Origin: Foliamicus sp963666765
GTDB taxonomy: Bacteria; Pseudomonadota; Gammaproteobacteria; Steroidobacterales; Foliamicaceae
Assembly (NCBI GenBank): GCA_963666765.1
Contig: OY762933.1
Span: 2,046,001-2,110,000 of the forward strand
Direction of reading: 5' to 3'
DNA length: 64,000 bases
A program made the translations under genes and the position numbers. The notes beneath the pieces are model-generated. The model did no database searches and was not told the origin of the DNA. It saw nothing but the letters and a program-made list of their open reading frames with translations. Below, one piece after another: positions 16,350 through 22,602 of this stretch (positions are counted from its first letter, which is position 1; each line of letters opens with the position of its first letter).

Positions 16350-16717
16350 GCGTGCGAAGCTCGCGTGCGCCGGTATCGCAATCGCGTCTGGCGCGCGCCG
16401 GGCCGGCGGAAGAGGGCGCGGGCGGCAACCCGGCGGATTGGGTGCAGCGACTGATCGGACGGCATTGCGCCGGGCTGGCCGAGTGTCCGACCGGGTCAAT
16501 CCTTTACTCGTATTTGCGGAGCGATCCCCCGCCATCGTCCATCCGGGGCCCCCTGGAATGGGCGGCCTACGCAGTATTGGGCAAATGCACGCCGGCGGAG
16601 CTCACCGATCTTTTGAGTTTCGGCCAGATTCCGCCTACCTGCATCGCGGCGCATCTGCGCGCGTTGGGTGTAAACAACCAACCGGTGATCCGCTTTCTGA
16701 ATCAGTTTGCGCCGTAG
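16346..16717 (+). CDS. Small hypothetical protein coupled to the AbiEii-like gene
   Basis: A 123-residue protein that I do not recognise. It begins in a four-base overlap with the nucleotidyltransferase gene, so the two are almost certainly co-translated, and a partner or antitoxin role is plausible. The first about 30 residues are low-complexity and Arg/Ser/Ala-rich; the more regular part has GPLEWAAYAVLGKCTPAELTDLL and IAAHLRALGVNNQPVIRFLNQF, predicted helical. No DNA-binding motif stands out. Its translation could begin later than the ATG used here. Confidence 0.55.
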   Translation: MSVRSSRAPVSQSRLARAGPAEEGAGGNPADWVQRLIGRHCAGLAECPTGSILYSYLRSDPPPSSIRGPLEWAAYAVLGKCTPAELTDLLSFGQIPPTCIAAHLRALGVNNQPVIRFLNQFAP

Positions 16718-16849
16718 CGTCACGCTTGGGACTCGCCCATAAGCACCCTGCTAAGGTCGTGCGCGCCGCCTGTTCGCAAATCGTTGAAAATATCTTTGCG
16801 CGGCGAATCAGGCGCGTGCATTCCAGTGGAACAATCAGGAGAACAAACC

Positions 16850-17311
16850 ATGGCGTACAACAGCAGAGCACTCCCGCTCGCCGGGCTGGTATTCGCGTTG
16901 CCGGTAGCGGCCGCAACGGAAATCGAGCGATTCAACCCGGAGGGGCTGTCCCAACCCGACGGCTACTCGCAGGTAGTCATTGCGAAAAACCCCGGGCGTT
17001 TCATCTACCTGGGCGGCAAGGCCGGAATTTACCCGGACGACAGCTTCCCCGAGGGCCTGGCCGAACAGTCGCGGCTGACCTGGGCCAATATCGACCGCGC
17101 GCTGAAAGCCGCCGGCGCCACGCGCGAGGATGTGGTGGAGATCCAGATCTACATCGTGAACCTCGAAAACATCGACCCCACTCCCGTATATGAAGACGTG
17201 CGGAACTTCTTCCCCAAGGGCCACAAGCCGGCCTCCATGGTGATCGGGGTGTCGGCGCTGGCCTATCCGGGGCTGCTGGTCGAGATCAACGTGCGCGCGG
17301 TTACCGATTAG
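16850..17311 (+). CDS. Exported RidA/YjgF-family protein
   Basis: A 153-residue protein with a short signal peptide (LPLAGLVFALPVAAATE, cleavage near residue 23) followed by a complete RidA-like domain: YSQVVIAKNPGRFIYLGGKAG, LTWANIDRALKAAGATREDVVEIQIYIVN and LAYPGLLVEINVRAV. Cytosolic RidA deaminates reactive enamines; a secreted version probably has another role. The conserved PARxxV arginine appears replaced (PASMVI), so canonical deaminase activity is doubtful. The start follows a good AGGAGA site. It stands alone between two toxin-like modules. Confidence 0.8.
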   Translation: MAYNSRALPLAGLVFALPVAAATEIERFNPEGLSQPDGYSQVVIAKNPGRFIYLGGKAGIYPDDSFPEGLAEQSRLTWANIDRALKAAGATREDVVEIQIYIVNLENIDPTPVYEDVRNFFPKGHKPASMVIGVSALAYPGLLVEINVRAVTD

Positions 17312-17495
17312 GACAAAGTTCGAACGCTTGACGCCGCTGCCGCGTGCAGTAAATGGATACGAAACACGGCGTTTTTCGCTGTTGTGCCGCATCCAGTAAT
17401 TCGATATTTTCTCGCGGATTTCCAAATCTCAATTTGGACCCGAGGGAAGTTAGCGGGCGTTGCGGACAGTTGAATATAGGAAATCTGATATATTC

Positions 17496-17825
17496 ATGCC
17501 TTATGAATTCGAGATTCATCCGATGGCCGATAGGGAATTCGACCAATTCCTGCATACGGGTCGGTCAACAGCATTCGATGTCGGCAACCAGTTTCGCATC
17601 CTGGAGGAAATCGTGAAGAACGGACCGGTTGAAGGTTTGACGCCGGTGCATGCCGAGAACCAATGCGAAATCTACCTGTTCTTCGGTGATCGCATTCAAA
17701 TGTTTCTCTCTGTTCATGCAGGAACTCTCTTGCTGGCGCATCTTTCTGTCCTGGGAAACTCAAGCTGGCAGGAAAAGGCGCTGCAACAGGCAATCAATCG
17801 GAGCAGGGAGCATTTTGGATTATGA
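17496..17825 (+). CDS. RelE/HigB-like toxin of a toxin-antitoxin pair
   Basis: A 109-residue protein of the RelE/HigB-like size range, with MPYEFEIHPMADREFDQFL at the start and a beta-rich centre (CEIYLFFGDRIQMFLSVHAGTLLLAHLSV) where related toxins bind RNA. No sharp catalytic signature is visible, so the toxin label rests on size, fold-like pattern and the adjacent XRE-type antitoxin. The toxin-first order matches higBA. The stop overlaps the antitoxin ATG by four bases. The ATG at 17496 was chosen over the frame opening at 17460. Base composition here is clearly more AT-rich than neighbouring housekeeping genes, suggesting transfer. Confidence 0.6.
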   Translation: MPYEFEIHPMADREFDQFLHTGRSTAFDVGNQFRILEEIVKNGPVEGLTPVHAENQCEIYLFFGDRIQMFLSVHAGTLLLAHLSVLGNSSWQEKALQQAINRSREHFGL

Positions 17826-18181
17826 ACAGACCAAGAGGCATGGAGAATAAACACAAAGCCTCGGACGCGCTGGAGTCATTGCGCAGACGAGGTCTGGCTG
17901 CGGACGGTTTTCCTGAGGGCTATGAAGCTCGCGCTGCGATCATGGATGCAGCGCAAGAAATACGCAATATGCGGTTGCGTGCCGGTCTAACGCAAATCCA
18001 ACTTGCAAGACAGGCAGGCATGTCACAGCCTGAAATCAGCCGTCTGGAAGCGGGTGTTGGAAATAAGGGCCCTAGCGTGGAAACGCTCAGCCGCTTGGCT
18101 CAGGCGTGTGACAAGAAGTTCGTCATGCGGATACAAGACCGTCCCGTGCCAACCAATACGGAAGAAATTCCATCACCCTGA
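17822..18181 (+). CDS. XRE-family antitoxin / transcriptional regulator
   Basis: A 119-residue protein with a clear Cro/C1-type helix-turn-helix: MRLRAGLTQIQLARQAGMSQ followed by PEISRLEAGVGNKGPSVETLSRLAQAC (about residues 50-96). Such proteins neutralise the preceding toxin and repress the operon. It is coupled to the toxin gene by an ATGA overlap; an internal ATG six codons in is an alternative start. A strong intrinsic terminator lies about 120 bases downstream. Confidence 0.8.
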   Translation: MNRPRGMENKHKASDALESLRRRGLAADGFPEGYEARAAIMDAAQEIRNMRLRAGLTQIQLARQAGMSQPEISRLEAGVGNKGPSVETLSRLAQACDKKFVMRIQDRPVPTNTEEIPSP

Positions 18182-18300
18182 CAACCCTGCGCAGACCGGA
18201 TGCCAGACCATTGTTTATGTCTCTCGACTGGTTCACCGCTTTCGCAGATGTCCTGCACCGGGTCCGCCCCACCACGCAATAGCGGCGGCCCTGAAGACAT

Positions 18301-18343
18301 ACCGGACCGGTCACGCCCCGGGTAATGACCGATCCGGTTTTTT
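18301..18343 (+). terminator. Intrinsic terminator after the toxin-antitoxin pair; conserved receptor-tail hairpin
   Basis: A 13-bp stem (ACCGGACCGGTCA with TGACCGATCCGGT, one mismatch) and 12-base loop, followed on the plus strand by a T-run. A related hairpin follows the second receptor gene at 25133-25170, so this stem belongs to the duplicated receptor unit and is also used here in the opposite direction. Confidence 0.75.
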
Positions 18344-18348
18344 CTTGA

Positions 18349-21102
18349 TCAGAAGAAGTGGCGGTAGCTCACGTACGGAACGCGACCGTCCAGGCTGTAC
18401 AGGTCATACACGGCTGGCCGCGGCGAGGCGAAGCTGTCGAGTTCCGGGTCTTCATCCGTCACGTTGTGGACGCCCAGAGTTAGCCGGCCGTCCCACGGAG
18501 TAGTCCAGCGGTAGAACAAATCGTACTCCGTATGCGAGGGCGCGGAGAATTCCTCATCCGGCCTTATGTAGCCTGCCACATGCCTCGCGTACAAGGACAC
18601 CGTATGGTCAGTGTAATTCCAGCGTATCAGCCCGCCGGCCCGATACTTCGGTCGCGCGCTGTCCCCGACGCCTTCGCCGAGACCCGAACTCCATGTCGTG
18701 GCGGACGCGGTCCGAGAGCGGTTCCTCAGTACCCGCGTTCCAAGCAAGCTGAACGTGAAATCGCCCGCTATAGCCGTTTCCCAATCGTAGCTGACGTAAA
18801 AGTCGACGCCCGCGTGTTCTTCTTGTGAAGTGTTAGCCCACGGAGCTTCTGCTTCGAGTAAAGCGCCACTACTTGGGTCCCGCTTTAGCTGAGGCCCGTT
18901 CCCGCATTCAAGGATCACAGACGGTATTCCTTCATCGCGCGTATTCTCAATGCGGCCTGTGTTTGTGCATTGCCCCCTTTGCTGCCTGACAATCAAGCCC
19001 TGCAAAGATGGCAAGCCAATTCCGTCCTTGATTTTCAGCGTGTAGTAGTCCATCCGGATGGTAACGGGCTCCCAATCTATCACCATGCCAACGTTGTAGC
19101 TGTCCGATAGCTCCGGCGACAGATTCGTATTCCCGCCCGTCCAGGTGGCGTACTGCAATTCGGGGCAGTCAGCCGGCGAAGTGCCGGCCGCCTCGCAAGC
19201 CACCAGGTCTGTTCCGCCTTCATAGCTCACACCCAGCGCCCCGTACAGATTCTGCATGTTGGCGGCTCGAAAACCCTCTCCCCATGATGCTCTGAACAGC
19301 AGCCAGTCGGTGGGCTGATAGCGAGCCGAAAGGTAGGAACTGAGTTCACTGCCCGCGGAATCGTCGTATCTGTCCCAGCGAACAGCAGCGCTAAGTTCAA
19401 CGTTGCTTATTACCGGAATATAACTCTCGGCGAATAGCGCTTCGATTACTCGTTCGCCACCCCCGCTGTTGCCCGCGCTGCCAATCAGGTCGCCGCCCGC
19501 GCTCAAAGGGTCGTAGATGTCGCGGAACTGCTCGTCGAAGTAGTCGAACCCGAGAGCCCAACCAATCGGCCCGCCAGGCGCCTCGAACATCTCGAAACTG
19601 ACATTACCGCTGTAAGATCGCAAATCCCCGCGCGAGTCGCGTGTGGCGTTGGCGGTGATGGCATTGTACGCACTGACATTCGCCGGGTTTAGCGGATCAA
19701 ACGGGTTGTACAGCCCTTGCGCGACATACTGCTCGGTAGTGAACCTCTTGGCGTAGCAGCAGCTGTCTTGCCGACCCTCGTAGCGCAGGTTTCGCGCCTC
19801 GAATTCGTAGTCGAACCTGCCGACCGTTCCGTAACTCAAAATGGCGGTCGTGAATACCGTGTTGGCGCCTTGGCCATCACGGTTTCCCAGGCCAATGAAA
19901 CGATGGCGGAGGGTGTAGGGAAGGAATTCCGGATAAGGAATGTCGTAATTGAAAGCCTGCTTGAGTCCTGCGGCCGACTCCGAAGTCACACGAAAACCGC
20001 CCAGAGCCGGGGCGTACCGCCCGTGGAAGTTGTTCGTCGAAAACACTGATTGGATGCGCACAGCATGGTCCGGCGAGATTTCGTAATCCGCATGCAGGAA
20101 GGCGCTCGTGCGTTTAATCTCTTGAGTTTCCCAGGCAACCGCAGCGTAGTCAAAACCGCAAAACTCCAAGAAACGGGGGCCAGCCGGGAAAATATACGGG
20201 CCGAGAAGCAGCCTCTCGCCGGTGTCCGGGTCCACCACATCAGCGCAGTTGGAAGGCGACTTGTAGTAGGGCGCCCAGATCGTATTGCCGTTCACGCTTA
20301 TGTTGTCCGTATCCCTGAAGTCGTACCAGTCCGCTGCAAACGGCGCATCGGGGTAGTCCACCGGACCGGCGTCGTAGCCTGGATTGCTTGAGGAATAGTC
20401 GCGGTGTCGCGATGCAATGGAGGTCTTGTTGAAGAAATCAGCGGAGAACAGGAAGCGCCCACGATTGGTGCTGCCTCCAACAGTAACCACGCCAGAATCC
20501 ACATCCGCGCCGTCACGAGTAGGCCGCGACAGGGAAGTGCCGACTTCCAGGCCATCGTAGTCCTTGCGCAGAATGACGTTGATCACGCCGCCGATCGCGT
20601 CCGAACCGTAGATCGCCGAGGCGCTGTCAGTCAGGATCTCAATGCGGTCCACGGCTGCCAGCGGAATCCAGTTGAGGTCGTTGGCCTGGTTAGCCGTGAC
20701 CGGCGAACGGGGAGAGCGTCTGCCATCCAGCAACACCAGGCTTCGCGTGGAGCCGATGCCATGCAGGCTGATCGTTGCTTGACCATTGAAACTGCTTCCA
20801 GACACCTCGCGCGAAGAGCCGAATGTGTTGATCGGGCTGTTGCGCAGCACGTCCGCCACCGATTCCTGTCCGCTCAGCTCGATCTCCTCGCGCGTGATGA
20901 CTACGACCGGCCGGGCCTCCTCGAGGTCAATACGCTTGATGCGCGAACCGGTTACCACCTGGCGTCCGAGTTCCAGCTGGTCTTCGTCCTCTTCGCTCTC
21001 CTCCTGCGCCATGGCCATGGGCGAAACGGCGAAGGCCGTAATTGCGCCGGCGAAAAGTACCGAACGCACTGCTCTATCCAGAGCATGATTCTCAGGTTTC
21101 AT
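18349..21102 (-). CDS. TonB-dependent outer-membrane receptor (copy A)
   Basis: A 917-residue outer-membrane active-transport receptor. It has a signal peptide (cleavage after about residue 32, AMA/QE), an acidic linker, a plug domain (VVTGSRIKRIDLEEARPVVV to IYGSDAIGGVINVILRKDY) and a long beta-barrel ending in the terminal aromatic residues VSYRHFF. Several Cys pairs occur in barrel loops (CCYAKRF, LVACEAAG). The ligand is unknown; an exported S9 peptidase nearby makes peptides possible. Copy B at 22385 is a divergent paralogue: the first 70 or so codons are DNA-identical, the rest clearly divergent. The ATG at 21102 follows a GAGGGG site shared by both copies. Confidence 0.92.
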   Translation of the reverse strand: MKPENHALDRAVRSVLFAGAITAFAVSPMAMAQEESEEDEDQLELGRQVVTGSRIKRIDLEEARPVVVITREEIELSGQESVADVLRNSPINTFGSSREVSGSSFNGQATISLHGIGSTRSLVLLDGRRSPRSPVTANQANDLNWIPLAAVDRIEILTDSASAIYGSDAIGGVINVILRKDYDGLEVGTSLSRPTRDGADVDSGVVTVGGSTNRGRFLFSADFFNKTSIASRHRDYSSSNPGYDAGPVDYPDAPFAADWYDFRDTDNISVNGNTIWAPYYKSPSNCADVVDPDTGERLLLGPYIFPAGPRFLEFCGFDYAAVAWETQEIKRTSAFLHADYEISPDHAVRIQSVFSTNNFHGRYAPALGGFRVTSESAAGLKQAFNYDIPYPEFLPYTLRHRFIGLGNRDGQGANTVFTTAILSYGTVGRFDYEFEARNLRYEGRQDSCCYAKRFTTEQYVAQGLYNPFDPLNPANVSAYNAITANATRDSRGDLRSYSGNVSFEMFEAPGGPIGWALGFDYFDEQFRDIYDPLSAGGDLIGSAGNSGGGERVIEALFAESYIPVISNVELSAAVRWDRYDDSAGSELSSYLSARYQPTDWLLFRASWGEGFRAANMQNLYGALGVSYEGGTDLVACEAAGTSPADCPELQYATWTGGNTNLSPELSDSYNVGMVIDWEPVTIRMDYYTLKIKDGIGLPSLQGLIVRQQRGQCTNTGRIENTRDEGIPSVILECGNGPQLKRDPSSGALLEAEAPWANTSQEEHAGVDFYVSYDWETAIAGDFTFSLLGTRVLRNRSRTASATTWSSGLGEGVGDSARPKYRAGGLIRWNYTDHTVSLYARHVAGYIRPDEEFSAPSHTEYDLFYRWTTPWDGRLTLGVHNVTDEDPELDSFASPRPAVYDLYSLDGRVPYVSYRHFF

Positions 21103-21117
21103 TTGTGTCCCCTCACT
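20885..21117 (-). repeat. Left arm of a perfect 233-bp inverted repeat
   Basis: On the minus strand this segment is identical base for base to 22370-22602 on the plus strand. It starts just before the ribosome-binding site of receptor A and ends in codon 73. The first difference is at 20884. Beyond it the paralogues differ at many positions, and upstream the homology becomes patchy but continues to the motif at 21205. Confidence 0.95.
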
Positions 21118-21172
21118 TGTAATCACGCGGACGGCATTGCCCGCCGCCCCGCGCAGTAGCATTAACGGTGAC

Positions 21173-21193
21173 GGAAAAGCGTCTCCGCTTACC
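21173..21193. promoter_or_regulatory. Palindromic upstream element of receptor A
   Basis: The inverted repeat GGAAAAGCG-TCTC-CGCTTACC lies about 70 bases before the receptor A start. A hairpin of different sequence but the same position and shape occurs before receptor B (22291-22314). The paired bases have changed together, which suggests a selected operator or RNA structure rather than chance. Confidence 0.5.
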
Positions 21194-21204
21194 GATGCCT
21201 TTGG

Positions 21205-21216
21205 GTAAGGCACTTT
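21205..21216 (+). other. Candidate recombinase site, left (inverted relative to 22265-22276)
   Basis: GTAAGGCACTTT is the exact reverse complement of the 12-mer at 22265-22276. The two copies bracket the recombinase gene, and the homology between the two receptor upstream regions ends at them. The centre GGCACT could be a 6-base crossover core with degenerate GTAA/TTAC-like arms. Recombination there has not been shown. Confidence 0.5.
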
Positions 21217-21264
21217 GTCGAGTAGTTTTTAGGTTCGGTAACAAACGCACGGAGACACGAGAAG

Positions 21265-22233
21265 ATGACAGGAGAAATCACAAGCGCCACGAATTGGCCC
21301 AGCATATTTCGGACGTTGGCGCTGGCCGAAAACACCCGAAAGGCTTATCGAAAAGGATGGGCCTGTTTTACGGACTACTGCCGGCGCGCGAAGATTTCCG
21401 ATCCTCTCGCGGCCTCGCCGGAAATTGTGGCCGGCTTCCTGATCTCCCTGGCCACCCAGCGCAGCCCCAGGAGCGGACAGGTGTTGTCAATGGGAACCGT
21501 TGCGCTCTACGCCAGCGCGATCACCAAACAGTTCGTGGCCGCCGGAGTTTCTTCGCCTACCCGCCATCCAACGGTAACGGCGACACTCAGGGGTCTTGCC
21601 CGGCTAAAGGGAACTGCCCCGCGCCAAGTCATGGCGCTCCGCGAGGATCACATTGAGGCGATGCTCGCTCAGTGCGCCGAAACGGTCATCGGCGTACGGG
21701 ACGCGGCCATACTATCGCTCGGTTTCGCGGCGGCTCTGCGCCGTTCCGAGGTCTGCGCCTTGCGTGTTTCGGACATCCGCATCTTTTTGCCTCAAGAGGA
21801 TGGTCCGAAGCGGATGGTTCTGACGATTCGGAAATCAAAGACGGACCAGACGGGAAAGGGACAAACCATTGCAGTGCCGGAAGGCAAGGTGATTCGCCCC
21901 ATTCGGCGGCTGGAAATGTGGCTGTCCAAATCGGGAATCAGTCGCGGGCCACTCTTCCGGTCAATGAAGCGGGGCGGCCGGGTGCAGGGAAAACCCCTGC
22001 ACCATTCGGATATTCCCCGTTTGCTCAAGCACTATGCCTCGCAAATCGGGCTCGATCCCAAACTCGTGTCCGGGCATTCTCTCAGAGCCGGCTTCGTAAC
22101 AAGCGCAGCGGCCCATCACGCGCGCCTGGACAAAATCATGGAAGTTACGCGGCACCGTAATGCTTCGTCCGTAATGAAATACGTTCGCGATGCCGATGCG
22201 TTTTCGGATCATGCGGGAGAAATGTTTCTGTAA
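21265..22233 (+). CDS. Accessory tyrosine recombinase/integrase between the receptor genes
   Basis: A 322-residue phage-integrase-family protein. The N-terminal half has a SAM-like core-binding domain (AENTRKAYRKGWACFTDYC). The C-terminal half has the full catalytic set: Arg159 in ALRRSEVCAL, the beta-hairpin Lys in IRKSKTDQTGKG, H271-x-x-R274 in SGHSLRAGF, His297 in TRHRNAS and nucleophile Tyr306 in MKYVRDAD. It is therefore probably active. It does not resemble the XerC at 13003 beyond the family. No excisionase, phage genes or tRNA attachment site accompany it. Its position between divergent paralogous receptors and a 12-bp inverted motif suggests a role in inverting or exchanging the receptor upstream regions. 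Confidence 0.92.
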   Translation: MTGEITSATNWPSIFRTLALAENTRKAYRKGWACFTDYCRRAKISDPLAASPEIVAGFLISLATQRSPRSGQVLSMGTVALYASAITKQFVAAGVSSPTRHPTVTATLRGLARLKGTAPRQVMALREDHIEAMLAQCAETVIGVRDAAILSLGFAAALRRSEVCALRVSDIRIFLPQEDGPKRMVLTIRKSKTDQTGKGQTIAVPEGKVIRPIRRLEMWLSKSGISRGPLFRSMKRGGRVQGKPLHHSDIPRLLKHYASQIGLDPKLVSGHSLRAGFVTSAAAHHARLDKIMEVTRHRNASSVMKYVRDADAFSDHAGEMFL

Positions 22234-22264
22234 CTGATTGCACTTGTTGGAGTTTCCTTGTGGT

Positions 22265-22276
22265 AAAGTGCCTTAC
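22265..22276 (+). other. Candidate recombinase site, right (inverted relative to 21205-21216)
   Basis: AAAGTGCCTTAC is preceded by GT, so this copy reads GTAA-AGTGCC-TTAC: perfect 4-base arms around a 6-base core. It starts 31 bases after the recombinase stop codon and lies 109 bases before the receptor B start, compared with 103 bases for the left copy and receptor A. Confidence 0.5.
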
Positions 22277-22290
22277 TCATAAGTTGTTGT

Positions 22291-22314
22291 GGGTAATGCG
22301 TGAAACGCATTCCC
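22291..22314. promoter_or_regulatory. Palindromic upstream element of receptor B
   Basis: GGGTAATGCGT-GAA-ACGCATTCCC forms a 10-bp stem with a bulged T and a 3-base loop, 71 bases before the receptor B start. It occupies the same place as the element upstream of receptor A. A conserved TAATGCTAC(C/T)GCGCGG block follows in both copies and may contain the promoter. Confidence 0.5.
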
Positions 22315-22369
22315 GCAGACATGCTAATGCTACCGCGCGGCAGTCGGAATGGCTGTCTGCGCGATTTTC

Positions 22370-22602
22370 AGTGAGGGGACACAAATGAAACCTGAGAATC
22401 ATGCTCTGGATAGAGCAGTGCGTTCGGTACTTTTCGCCGGCGCAATTACGGCCTTCGCCGTTTCGCCCATGGCCATGGCGCAGGAGGAGAGCGAAGAGGA
22501 CGAAGACCAGCTGGAACTCGGACGCCAGGTGGTAACCGGTTCGCGCATCAAGCGTATTGACCTCGAGGAGGCCCGGCCGGTCGTAGTCATCACGCGCGAG
22601 GA
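22370..22602 (+). repeat. Right arm of the perfect 233-bp inverted repeat
   Basis: Identical to the reverse complement of 20885-21117. It covers the ribosome-binding site, start, signal peptide and the start of the plug domain of receptor B. Identity stops at 22603. Confidence 0.95.

Noticed and set aside
21265..22233. Prophage or integron around the accessory recombinase
   Set aside because: No phage structural, excisionase or cassette genes and no tRNA attachment site are present; the only flanking structure is the receptor inverted repeat.
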